Origin: Desulfovibrionales bacterium
GTDB lineage: Bacteria; Desulfobacterota; QYQD01
Direction: 5' to 3'
NCBI GenBank assembly: GCA_028715605.1
Contig: JAQURM010000003.1
Span: forward strand, 162,810 to 226,809
DNA: 64,000 nt
Shown here: piece by piece, positions 56,407 through 64,000 of the stretch
Layout: each line of letters begins with the position of its first letter
How positions within the stretch are numbered: the stretch's first letter is position 1
Notes under the pieces: model-generated
Told to the model about the DNA's origin: nothing
The model's input: only the letters and a program-made list of their open reading frames with translations
Database searches by the model: none
Translations under genes and position numbers: made by a program

Positions 56407-57964
56407 GATTAAACCTCCATCCTGTGTAGAAAATTACCATTATACCGAAAATAAAGCAAATGACAGGGAAAAATTCCCCCCATTGATTGTAAACCGTCTT
56501 TTCAGAGACAAGGACTATTTCCTCCCTCAAAAAGGCCGGTGTAAAGAGCGAAGTGGTCTGGGTGATTTCGCCGGTGGGCCGGACAAATAGGCTGATGCCG
56601 GTGTTGGCAGCCCTGGCCAGGCTGATGCGGTTCTCCACGGCCCGAAAGACGGCCATGGACATATGCTGGTATGGGGCGCTGGAACGTCCAAACCAGGCGT
56701 CGTTGGTGATGTTTACCAGCAGGTTGGCCCCGTTGCGGACCTGCTGCCTGGCCAGTTCCGGGAAGATGCTCTCAAAGCAGATCAGGATACCTATGCGCAT
56801 CCGGGCTGCGGCAAGGGGTTTTAGAGAGCGGCCGGGGGTAAAATCGCCTACGGAGGCCACCAGTTTTCCGATAAAGGGTAAAAGCGGCCGGGCCGGCACG
56901 TATTCACCAAAGGGCACCAGGCGGACCTTATCGTATCGATGTATGGCGCCTTCATTGGCCGACAGGAGATAGGCGCTATTGAGGTACAGGGGTTTTCCAT
57001 CCTCTGCTTTGGCGTAGGCCGGCGCGCCGAAAAGGAGGTTTGTTTTTAAATCGCCGGTAAGCCGCAGGATAGTATCGCTCAGTGGGCCGCCGTCCTGGAA
57101 ATAGAATGGGGCCGCGGTCTCCGGCCATATGAGAATATCCGTGTCGAACCCCCTGGCAGCCTCCCGGCTCAGGCCGTCGTATATATTTATGGTTTCTCTC
57201 TGCCAGAGGGGGCTCCACTTAAGGTCCTGTTTTATACTCCCCTGGACAACAGCGGCCCGAATCCTGGGAGCGGTCTTTATCTTTTCCTCGATGTCCTGTA
57301 ATCGATAAAAGCCATAACCCCAGTAAACCAGGCTGACGGCCAGAAGGACCGGTATGTATAATTTAAACGCCCTGGCCCGATTTTGTCCGGCCTGCCGGCT
57401 ATAAATAAGGCTGGCCAGCACGGCGTTTACCAGTACGATATAAAACGAGAGCCCATAATTTCCCAGGATGTCGCAGATCTGTATAACGTGCAGGTTGGTA
57501 TATTGGGTGTAGCTGATGTTTTCCCATGGAAAGCCGGTAAGGAGTTTGGCCCGCAGATACTCTAAAGAGACCCACAGGACAGGCGCAGTAAAGATTATGC
57601 CCAGCCCGGCTTTTTTAGTAACAGCAATAAGGCAGGCAAAGGCTGCGGTGTAAAGGGAGAGGTAGATAACCAGGAGAAGGAGGATGGCCACACTGACAGT
57701 GACGGGAAGATTGCCATAATTATACATTACTCCGGCTACCCAGTAGAGGAGTCCGGAATAATGCACCAGGCCAAAGATGAGGCCGGAGAGAAAGGCGCGT
57801 CTCGGGCTGCCGCCGTCTATGGCGATAAGAAAAGGGATAAGGGCAATCCAGGCCAGGGCCGCCGCGCCGATTTTGGGAAAGCTCAAGGTAAGGAGGAGGC
57901 CGGAAAGGACGGGTAAAAAGAACTGTCTTGGAGAAAAAGAGGTATTTGAGATGGATCTTGCCAT
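56390..57964 (-). CDS. lnt: apolipoprotein N-acyltransferase Lnt
   Basis: A 524-residue inner-membrane enzyme that adds the third acyl chain to lipoproteins. Six or so membrane helices ~12-205, then a nitrilase domain ~225-490 with the triad Glu (LIWPETAAPFY), Lys (YDKVRLVPFGEY) and Cys (GILICFESIFPE). It overlaps the start of prfB by 17 bp. corC is upstream in the same direction, separated by a family A repeat, as in the common ybeX-lnt order. Confidence 0.95.
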   Translation of the reverse strand: MARSISNTSFSPRQFFLPVLSGLLLTLSFPKIGAAALAWIALIPFLIAIDGGSPRRAFLSGLIFGLVHYSGLLYWVAGVMYNYGNLPVTVSVAILLLLVIYLSLYTAAFACLIAVTKKAGLGIIFTAPVLWVSLEYLRAKLLTGFPWENISYTQYTNLHVIQICDILGNYGLSFYIVLVNAVLASLIYSRQAGQNRARAFKLYIPVLLAVSLVYWGYGFYRLQDIEEKIKTAPRIRAAVVQGSIKQDLKWSPLWQRETINIYDGLSREAARGFDTDILIWPETAAPFYFQDGGPLSDTILRLTGDLKTNLLFGAPAYAKAEDGKPLYLNSAYLLSANEGAIHRYDKVRLVPFGEYVPARPLLPFIGKLVASVGDFTPGRSLKPLAAARMRIGILICFESIFPELARQQVRNGANLLVNITNDAWFGRSSAPYQHMSMAVFRAVENRISLARAANTGISLFVRPTGEITQTTSLFTPAFLREEIVLVSEKTVYNQWGEFFPVICFIFGIMVIFYTGWRFNHVNGT

Positions 57965-57990
57965 GCAGTTATCCCGTGATTACGCGTTAT

Positions 57991-58081
57991 ATCCGTTCAC
58001 CGTTATCAGTTCACTGTTATCCGTGAGAAGCGCGAAAAAGGTTTTTTTCGGTGAACGGCGAACGGTCAACGGTGAACGGTT
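57991..58081. repeat. dispersed palindromic repeat family A
   Basis: ATCCGTTCACCGTTATCAGT ... TTTTCGGTGAACGGCGAACG ... AACGGTGAACGG; arms complementary. Between corC and lnt. Confidence 0.8.
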
Positions 58082-58084
58082 TCA

Positions 58085-58951
58085 TTACGGGGAGTCGGCC
58101 ATTTCTTCTTGTTTGCTGAGAAGGGTTCTGGTTATTTTGACCTTATCGATCTTGCGTTCGTTTGCGGATTCAATCTCCATCCTTAAGGGGCCGAAAGAGA
58201 TTTCTTCACCCGCGGCCGGTACGCGGCCGACAAGGTTTATTATGAAACCTCCCACCGATTGATATTTGCCCTCTGGAATCTCCACATCGAAGCGCTGTTC
58301 GATCTTCTCTATGTCTATCTTGGCATCTACTGATATGGTATTTTTATCCACTTCCTCAAATATCTTCTCAGATATGTCGTATTCATCCTGGATTTCACCC
58401 ACGATCTCTTCCAGAATATCTTCTATAGTAAGGAGACCGGCGGTGGCGCCATATTCGTCTATAACAATAGCCATGTGGGATTTTTTGGCCTTAAATTCCT
58501 TTAATAACTCTTCAACCCGCCTGGTTTCCGGGATGAAGTAGGCCGGACGCAATATATCTTTCAGGTCGTTTTTTCCCCCGGTTTTTCCCCAGAATTTCAA
58601 GATGTCCTTGGCATGGACGATTCCCATAATATGGTCAAAATCTCCTTCATAAACAGGGATACGCGTGTGTCCCTCTTCGATTATTGTCCGGACGAGGGCA
58701 TCCAGGGGGGTGTTAATCGGCAGACAGAGCATATCGGTACGCGGGATCATTATGTCGAGGGCTGTCGTGTTTTTGAGCTTTAGAATCCGCCCGATCATCT
58801 TTCTTTCTTCTTCGCTGAACAGGCCCTGCTTTTTGCCGGCATCTACCAGGTGGCGGATATCCTTCAGGATATCTTCGATATCCCCGGGCTCTTCTCCTTT
58901 TTTGAAAAGGGTGAGCAGTTTGTCTAAAAAACCCTTATCCTCTTGATCCAA
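58085..58951 (-). CDS. corC: CorC/HlyC-family CBS protein
   Basis: A 288-residue soluble protein. Two CBS domains ~60-190 (ALDIMIPRTDMLCLPINTPL; HMAIVIDEYGATAGLLTIED) and a C-terminal transporter-associated CorC_HlyC domain ~205-285 (ISVDAKIDIEKIEQRFDVEI). The DUF21 membrane part is missing, as in CorC/YbeX. The family is linked to Mg/Co efflux and ribosome quality control in E. coli. It sits upstream of lnt. Confidence 0.9.
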   Translation of the reverse strand: MDQEDKGFLDKLLTLFKKGEEPGDIEDILKDIRHLVDAGKKQGLFSEEERKMIGRILKLKNTTALDIMIPRTDMLCLPINTPLDALVRTIIEEGHTRIPVYEGDFDHIMGIVHAKDILKFWGKTGGKNDLKDILRPAYFIPETRRVEELLKEFKAKKSHMAIVIDEYGATAGLLTIEDILEEIVGEIQDEYDISEKIFEEVDKNTISVDAKIDIEKIEQRFDVEIPEGKYQSVGGFIINLVGRVPAAGEEISFGPLRMEIESANERKIDKVKITRTLLSKQEEMADSP

Positions 58952-58978
58952 ACCTATAAGTTCCTTTTTATTATAACT

Positions 58979-59090
58979 AGTCAGCCACTAAGACACAAAA
59001 ACGCTAAGATTATATAATAATTCTGTGGTAGCGGTAAGATTTATGTCCATTCTTCGTGTCTTAGTGACTTCGTGGCTGAATGGTTTTTGC
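58979..59090. repeat. dispersed palindromic repeat (CAGCCACTAAGACACAAAA)
   Basis: Arms AGTCAGCCACTAAGACACAA and GTGTCTTAGTGACTTCGTGG/CTGAA are complementary apart from a small bulge. Between speB and corC. This type is common as an intergenic repeat. Confidence 0.75.
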
Positions 59091-59092
59091 TT

Positions 59093-59953
59093 TCAGTGCC
59101 CGATATAGTTTAACAATTTATAGATAAGCTTGGCGGCCAGGAAGTCCGGGGCCACATTGCCCGGCTGAGGTGAAAGCTCAACGACGTCAAAGGCCAGAAC
59201 ATGCTTTTCCCGGGCAATATGCCGCAGAAGGAAGAGTAGATCGTACCAGCCCAGACCTCCCGGTTCAGGGGTGCCTACGGCCGGCATGATGGACGGGTCC
59301 AGGACATCGAGGTCTATAGTTATATAGACCTCGGGCAATAACCGGGTCAATAATTCCTGTAAGACCGCCTCTCGATCGGCCAGCACCGCGGGGGCATAAA
59401 ATGGTTTAAGCCCGCTTCCCTTTATAAATACGGCCTCTTCACGGCTGAGAGAGCGTATCCCCACCTGTTCAATGGGATTATAGTCCATGGCCCGGCGCAT
59501 AATACAGGCATGGCTAAAGGGGGTGTTTTGATAGGAATTTCTCAAATCGGCATGGGCGTCGAATTGTAATATGGAAAAAGATGGCTTATAGTCAAAAGCG
59601 GCTTTTATGGCTCCCAGGCTGACCGAGTGTTCGCCGCCAAGGACTACGACCGTTTTTCCCTGTTGCAGGAGTGGCAGGCAGGCTTCGTGGACAGCCTCTA
59701 TCATGGCTTCGGGCGAGGAGGCGATAGGTTCCATCTCGCCTAATGTGGCAATGCCGGCTTCGCTTACGTCCTGATCAGTTTCTTCGTCGTAAAGCTCTAA
59801 AAAACGCGAGGCATTAATAATGGCCAGGGGCCCTTCGCGGGTGCCGCTCCGAAACGACGTGGTGCCGTCATAAGGAACCGGCACAATTACTGTTTTTGAG
59901 GATTCTAAGCGCGTTTTAGCGTCTTCTAATCCGCCGAAGTTAAAGCCGGTCAT
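59093..59953 (-). CDS. speB: agmatinase/ureohydrolase SpeB
   Basis: A 286-residue manganese ureohydrolase. Metal ligands: VVLGGEHSVSLG, LQFDAHADLRNSY, YITIDLDVLDPSIMPAVG. Also PVPYDGTTSFRSGTREGP at the N-terminus. It turns agmatine to putrescine and urea, feeding polyamine synthesis. Four bp after speD, in the same operon with the XRE-cupin regulator. Arginase-type alternatives in the superfamily cannot be fully excluded; context favours agmatinase. Confidence 0.9.
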   Translation of the reverse strand: MTGFNFGGLEDAKTRLESSKTVIVPVPYDGTTSFRSGTREGPLAIINASRFLELYDEETDQDVSEAGIATLGEMEPIASSPEAMIEAVHEACLPLLQQGKTVVVLGGEHSVSLGAIKAAFDYKPSFSILQFDAHADLRNSYQNTPFSHACIMRRAMDYNPIEQVGIRSLSREEAVFIKGSGLKPFYAPAVLADREAVLQELLTRLLPEVYITIDLDVLDPSIMPAVGTPEPGGLGWYDLLFLLRHIAREKHVLAFDVVELSPQPGNVAPDFLAAKLIYKLLNYIGH

Positions 59954-59957
59954 CTCC

Positions 59958-60395
59958 TTAAATGCTTATCTGCATCCTCTCATCACGCATAAAGTTTTCT
60001 ACCTTGCGGATGATTTTCGGGAACTCCAGACCCCGTTCCAGATTCCTTATTTCTATCTTTTCAAGGCTAAACAATCTCTTGACATCTTCTATGGCCTTTT
60101 GTCCATTAAATTCCTTGCAGGAGAAGATATCCAGACTGAGATACCGTTTTTCCGGGAAGGTATGAATACTTATATGGCTTTCTGCAATGAGGACAAACCC
60201 CGAGATTCCCCAGTCCTCCGGCCTTACGCCGGAGTAACGGAATACATAGGGCGGCATTATCTTGGTCATCTCGATTTCTGCCGGATAGTTACTCAAAAAA
60301 TCGTAGATATAGTTTATGTCCGTCAACTTATCCTGGTCAGAACCATATCCGTCCACCATCAGATGTTGTCCAAAGCCAAATTCTATATTTTCCAA
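59958..60395 (-). CDS. speD: S-adenosylmethionine decarboxylase SpeD
   Basis: A 145-residue pro-enzyme. The cleavage site is in VLIAESHISIHTFPEKRYLS: Glu72-Ser73, where Ser becomes the pyruvoyl cofactor, with His-78 nearby; DIFSCKEFNG supplies the conserved Cys. It decarboxylates SAM to give the aminopropyl donor for spermidine. Short bacterial class. It is followed by speB after 4 bp. Confidence 0.92.
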   Translation of the reverse strand: MENIEFGFGQHLMVDGYGSDQDKLTDINYIYDFLSNYPAEIEMTKIMPPYVFRYSGVRPEDWGISGFVLIAESHISIHTFPEKRYLSLDIFSCKEFNGQKAIEDVKRLFSLEKIEIRNLERGLEFPKIIRKVENFMRDERMQISI

Positions 60396-60442
60396 TTTGC
60401 ATTACCTCCCCTAAAAAGTAATGTGTCCCTGCAAGGACCAAC

Positions 60443-60988
60443 CTAAAAGATGGGCGGTGAAACCACCCACAATATTTTTGCTATGCCCTTCCCGATATTT
60501 TCCACACGATGTACCTTGCTGGCCTTAAAGTAAAAACAATCACCCTTATGTACCGTATGTTTGGCCTTATCCAGGTGGAGCATTACGGTTCCTGATAATA
60601 CGAAGCCGAATTCTTCTCCTTCGTGCGAAATTTCCTCCCAGGTTTTTTCCCGGGGCGAAAGAGTAACCAGCACCGGGTCCATCAGACGATTTTGGGCCCC
60701 CGGCACAAGGAGTTCCACCCTTAAAGTGTCGGTGGAATCAGATGTGATAACCCTGCTGGATTTGGGATAAAACTCCTTTTCCGGCGACGCCTCTTTAAAA
60801 AAATCAGCCAGCTCCTCTCCCAGTACGTCCAGAATGTCCTTCAACGTGGTGATCGACGGAGAGGTAAGGTCACGTTCTAATTGTGATATATATCCTTTAG
60901 TCAGGTAAGCGCGATTGGCCAGTTCCTCCAGAGTAAGATTGTTGGCCAAGCGTAGCCGCCTTAACTTTTCGCCTATTTTTAGACTCAT
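60443..60988 (-). CDS. XRE-cupin transcriptional regulator (PuuR-like)
   Basis: A 181-residue repressor: HTH_3 ~8-62 (KLRRLRLANNLTLEELANRA, YLTKGYISQLERDLTSPSIT) and C-terminal cupin ~105-178 (EEFGFVLSGTVMLHLDKAKH ... FKASKVHRVENIGKG). PuuR-type proteins bind a small ligand in the cupin, often putrescine. It is the first gene before speD and speB, so it likely controls polyamine synthesis. The palindrome at 61017-61031 is 29 bp upstream of its start. Confidence 0.9.
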   Translation of the reverse strand: MSLKIGEKLRRLRLANNLTLEELANRAYLTKGYISQLERDLTSPSITTLKDILDVLGEELADFFKEASPEKEFYPKSSRVITSDSTDTLRVELLVPGAQNRLMDPVLVTLSPREKTWEEISHEGEEFGFVLSGTVMLHLDKAKHTVHKGDCFYFKASKVHRVENIGKGIAKILWVVSPPIF

Positions 60989-61016
60989 ACCCCCGGCATA
61001 TTTGGTTTAATAAAAG

Positions 61017-61031
61017 TAAACTTAAAGTTTA
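61017..61031. promoter_or_regulatory. palindromic operator candidate TAAACTTAAAGTTTA
   Basis: A perfect 15-bp palindrome (TAAACTT-A-AAGTTTA) upstream of the XRE-cupin gene. The TTTAA / TTAAA half sites suit an XRE dimer. Autoregulation is inferred. Confidence 0.55.
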
Positions 61032-61423
61032 ATGCCATTTAATATTTCGGGGCTTTATAATATTCATTTGAGTCTTTGTCAAGAAAAAATATTTTACAGT
61101 TTTTTCGGGTTCAGGCGGGGCGGCTACCCCGATATATAACTATTTGTTTTTATTATCTATATAAGGCATTAAGAGAGAAAGAAATTGACGGTTGCCGGGG
61201 GAATGGGTTATAAGTGCCAAACACCCGTCATTATGAACGGGTTTCTTGTATTTTGAAACAGGCGTAGTTATAATTCCGGCTACATCGTATGCGGTAGCAG
61301 TGGTAATTGTTATTCGAATAATACAAAGATAGCCGTTCTTAAAAGCTCATGATTTTCCGCCTGGGGCGGATAGAAATTCCGGGACATCAAGTCATTAATA
61401 ATAGTTAGGTGGGACTTTAGCTT
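61032..61423. other. intergenic, divergent promoters
   Basis: A 392-bp gap between the leftward polyamine unit and the rightward carboxylase genes. Holds AT-rich DNA and a small hairpin ACCCGT/ACGGGT at 61223-61242 followed by TTCTTGTATTTT (weak terminator or leader). No gene supported. Confidence 0.35.
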
Positions 61424-62845
61424 TTGGAAGATAAAGTACTTATCGCCAATCGCGGCGAGATAGCCATTCGTATAATGAACGCCTGCAAAAATCTGGGGCT
61501 GGATTACGTAGTAGTCTATACGCGGGAAGACGAAAATTCCCTGCATGTGAAGTTGAATCGTGACAGCCGGAGCAATCGTTGTAATGCCTGGAGGGTGTCC
61601 AGTTATTGTGATCCGAACGATATTCTGGCCGTGGCAGATCATACCGGATGCACGGCCATCCATCCGGGCTATGGTTTTTTTGCCGAAGACTACCGGTTTG
61701 CCCGCCGGGTTCAAACCAGAGAGCGTAGCCTGACCTTTATCGGGCCAAGCTGGGAGGTTATCAAGGGCTTAGGCAGTAAGATTAATACTAAGGCCATAGC
61801 CAATGTCTTGAAGATACCGACTATTCCGGGATCGGACGCCCCTATTTATAACGAGATCGAGGCTGAGGGGCTGGCCGAGGAACTCTTCTATATTCAGGAA
61901 GAAAAAGGGATAAAGAATCCGTCCATCCTGGTCAAGGCCTCGGCCGGCGGCGGCGGTATGGGTATTGAGCAGGTGACCCATATCGACCAGTTCCGGCAGG
62001 TCTATCGGCGGATAAAGAATTATGCCAAGAGGCAGTTTGGTGACGAAGGGGTGCTGATCGAACAGTGTATTAATGATTACAACCACCTGGAAGTGCAACT
62101 GGTTTGCAGCAGACATCGGGAGATGGTACATTTCGGCACCAGAAATTGCACCATCCAAAGCCTGGGGAGGCAGAAGCGTATCGAGGTGTCTCCGGGGTTC
62201 GATCTGGAGCATCCTTCCGGTTATCAGTTTAATCCACAACGCATTCTTGACGAAATAATTGATTATTCGCTTAAGCTGGCAGCCCATGTCAAATATGATA
62301 ACGTGGGCACATGGGAGTGGATTGTGACCAGGGAAGGGCATCCCTATTTACTGGAGGTTAATACCCGGATACAGGTGGAAAACGATGTCTCGGCCAAGAC
62401 GTCGCGTATTCGCGGCCATGATAGCCCGCCTAATCTCATCGAGGAACAGATCCGTCTGGCCCTCGGTGAACGGCTGGGATATAGACAAAAGGATATATCT
62501 TTTACCGGGGTGGCTATTGAGTTTCGCGTCGTGGCCGAGGATACGAAAAGGGGGTTTACTCCCTGGATCGGGACGATTACCGGCCTTGAAATCCCTGCCT
62601 ATCCCTGGTTAAGTATTTATTCGCATGTGCCGCACCAGGAGGCCTATGATATCCCCAGTGAATATGACCCTAATCTGGCTTTGGCCATTATGTGGGGCGA
62701 AAACCTGGCGGAGGCCAAAGAGAGAGGTCGAACTTTCCTGTCGGAGGTCAGAATCGAAGGCCGGAACAGCCGTGAAGAACCGATAATAACCAACCTTGAT
62801 TATCTCAAAGAAAATATTGATAACCTACTTATCTTTAAAGACTAA
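61424..62845 (+). CDS. biotin carboxylase (AccC-like), divergent
   Basis: A 473-residue ATP-grasp enzyme from a TTG start (LEDKVLIANRGEIAIRIMNA). It carboxylates biotin with ATP and bicarbonate. Biotin_carb_N ~5-115, ATP-grasp ~120-320 with loop VKASAGGGGMGIEQV, NHLEVQL, and Biotin_carb_C ~340-450. The catalytic loop reads EVNTRIQVENDVSA, where typical AccC has EMNTRIQVEHPVTE: His and the following residues differ, so this is a diverged type. The carboxyltransferase gene overlaps by one base (TAATG). Confidence 0.88.
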   Translation: MEDKVLIANRGEIAIRIMNACKNLGLDYVVVYTREDENSLHVKLNRDSRSNRCNAWRVSSYCDPNDILAVADHTGCTAIHPGYGFFAEDYRFARRVQTRERSLTFIGPSWEVIKGLGSKINTKAIANVLKIPTIPGSDAPIYNEIEAEGLAEELFYIQEEKGIKNPSILVKASAGGGGMGIEQVTHIDQFRQVYRRIKNYAKRQFGDEGVLIEQCINDYNHLEVQLVCSRHREMVHFGTRNCTIQSLGRQKRIEVSPGFDLEHPSGYQFNPQRILDEIIDYSLKLAAHVKYDNVGTWEWIVTREGHPYLLEVNTRIQVENDVSAKTSRIRGHDSPPNLIEEQIRLALGERLGYRQKDISFTGVAIEFRVVAEDTKRGFTPWIGTITGLEIPAYPWLSIYSHVPHQEAYDIPSEYDPNLALAIMWGENLAEAKERGRTFLSEVRIEGRNSREEPIITNLDYLKENIDNLLIFKD

Positions 62846-64000
62846 TGACGCCGGAAATTAATAAACGACTTTCCCAGATTGAACTCAGGGTGCAATATCT
62901 CCTGGACATTAAAGAGGGTGCCGAGTGGGGCAATCTGGGCGATTTAATGGAGAAGGTCCGGCGCCTGAAGGAAGAAATCTATGACCGGACCGAAGAGTCC
63001 ATAGGGGCCGACCTGTCCGACCTGGAAGAGACTATTTCGTTTCTGGAGGATAGGGCGGAAAAATCTCTTACCCCGGATGAGATAGTGCGTATCGTCCGCA
63101 ACCCCCAGCGCATTACACTGCAAAATATCCTGGAAAATGTCTATGACAGTTACACTGAACTGGGAGGGATGGAGGACTGCAACATCGATCCTTCCATGGT
63201 TGTCGCCAAGGCCACTATCTCCAGGCGGGTTAAGGGCCACGTTTATGTCCACCAGGTGATGGTCATCGGCCATGAAAAAGGCCATGGCGAAGAATTTCGC
63301 AATGGCGGCTGCACCCGGCCGTGGGGCAATGAAAAGGCCATGCGTTACATGGAAGTGGCGGAGACCGAAGGGATACCCATACATTTTTATGTATTTACTC
63401 CGGGCGCTTTTCCCATTGAAGATTATCCCGGCGCCGCCCAGCAGATCGCACGCAACCTTTACGCCCTGGCCAAACTGCGTGTGCCTATAGTATCGCTCAT
63501 CTCAGAGGGCGGGTCCGGAGGAGCGGAAGCCGTAGGTATGAGCGATATACGTCTTATGCTTTCACACGGCTATTATTCGGTTATTTCACCGGAAGGGGCG
63601 GCAGCCATCGAGGGAAAGATCAAAGAAGGGGAAAAGGTTCCCAAGGATTTGCTTACCTTCTGCGCCGAACAACTCTCCATTACGGCCCGGGATAATCTAC
63701 AGTTGAAAACGATTGATCGTATTGTGCAGGAGCCGGTTTTAGGGGCCAGGCGTGATGACTTTTCTTTTTTGAGACAGCTTCGCTATGAGATGATCCGGGC
63801 CACGGATGAGGTCGTTCTTAAGACGAAGAGTTTTCGCACCTTCCGGGCCTACGCCATCAAACAGGAAAAGGCGGCAGAACGCAACTACGAATTTGATATC
63901 TACATACGGTGGGAGTTGACGGGGGGGGAAGAGGAGCGTCTTTTACGTTTGCGTTCCTTAAAATACCGTAAGATGGGGCAGGGCTTTTACAATGAGAGTG
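62845..64000 (+). CDS. AccA-like carboxyltransferase, partial (runs off window)
   Basis: An open frame of 385 codons with no stop in the window, from MTPEINKRLSQIELRVQYLL. The AccA-type core: VIGHEKGHGEEFRNGGCTRP, EKAMRYMEVAETEGIPIHFY, YPGAAQQIARNLYALAKLRV, SLISEGGSGGAEAVGMSDIR, YYSVISPEGAAAI. This is the alpha-type carboxyltransferase crotonase fold with the GGSGGA oxyanion region. It follows the biotin carboxylase with 1-bp overlap, so the two form an acyl-CoA carboxylase. The C-terminal part, which may hold a biotin domain, is beyond the edge. Confidence 0.85.
   Translation, partial: MTPEINKRLSQIELRVQYLLDIKEGAEWGNLGDLMEKVRRLKEEIYDRTEESIGADLSDLEETISFLEDRAEKSLTPDEIVRIVRNPQRITLQNILENVYDSYTELGGMEDCNIDPSMVVAKATISRRVKGHVYVHQVMVIGHEKGHGEEFRNGGCTRPWGNEKAMRYMEVAETEGIPIHFYVFTPGAFPIEDYPGAAQQIARNLYALAKLRVPIVSLISEGGSGGAEAVGMSDIRLMLSHGYYSVISPEGAAAIEGKIKEGEKVPKDLLTFCAEQLSITARDNLQLKTIDRIVQEPVLGARRDDFSFLRQLRYEMIRATDEVVLKTKSFRTFRAYAIKQEKAAERNYEFDIYIRWELTGGEEERLLRLRSLKYRKMGQGFYNES

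Noticed and set aside
61223-61242. Terminator or leader hairpin upstream of the biotin carboxylase
   Set aside because: Only a six-bp stem and an interrupted T tract.

Overview
The window looks like a chromosome segment of a deltaproteobacterium-like (Desulfobacterota) Gram-negative. The evidence is a lipoprotein-rich envelope gene set (pal, ompH/skp, lnt, Lol-type lipoprotein signals), type IV pilus genes, an FmdE-family protein, DUF4911 and UPF0280 proteins, a PEP-CTERM protein and sigma-54 control. This placement is an inference from gene content; there is no rRNA or other marker, and no tRNA was seen.

Layout. 0-4 kb: a hicBA pair cut by the window edge, a PEP-CTERM secreted protein, a membrane methyltransferase, a YajD-type HNH nuclease and a Phd/VapC-type toxin-antitoxin pair with a readable promoter and operators. 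4-8 kb: an operon coding a cNMP-binding/ParA-like/patatin fusion, a long-chain acyl-CoA synthetase and a small protein, which suggests membrane lipid turnover. 8-13 kb: pilB, pilC and a PilS-like sensor kinase whose ATPase domain is degenerate. 13-22 kb: mgtE, ompH, pal, an IspH-UbiA fusion, a membrane protein, rimO, an FmdE-like gene and DUF4911. 22-28.5 kb: a pentapeptide-repeat/TIR protein and a run of small lipoprotein and outer-membrane genes divergent from an XRE regulator. 29-37 kb: miaB, bifunctional nuclease, PHP phosphoesterase, response regulator, a sigma-54 activator with its own sigma-54 promoter, a PEP-CTERM/exopolysaccharide-type sugar transferase and glmS.

37.2-49.3 kb is the accessory part. 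About a dozen 65-165 bp imperfect palindromes with integron-type core ends (RYYYAAC...GTTRRRY-like) separate short genes that all lie on the minus strand. I read this as a gene-cassette array without an integrase in the window (a CALIN). Its cargo is defence and addiction: two hicBA pairs, two DUF4258-type toxin modules (one with a stop codon in the toxin), an OLD-family ATPase/TOPRIM nuclease, two SAM methyltransferases, a cupin, a putative PD-(D/E)XK protein and a complete TIR-APAZ plus short Argonaute pair (a SPARTA-type system). The cassettes also share a ~45 bp block between gene and attC that supplies stop codons.

49.7-64 kb returns to housekeeping: UPF0280, mutS, an AMIN/amidase_3 cell-wall amidase, prfB with its programmed frameshift, lnt, corC, a polyamine block (speB, speD, and a cupin-type XRE regulator with a palindromic operator) and a biotin carboxylase followed by an AccA-like carboxyltransferase that runs off the end. 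Intergenic spaces across the window hold several families of dispersed palindromic repeats, sometimes nested in each other.
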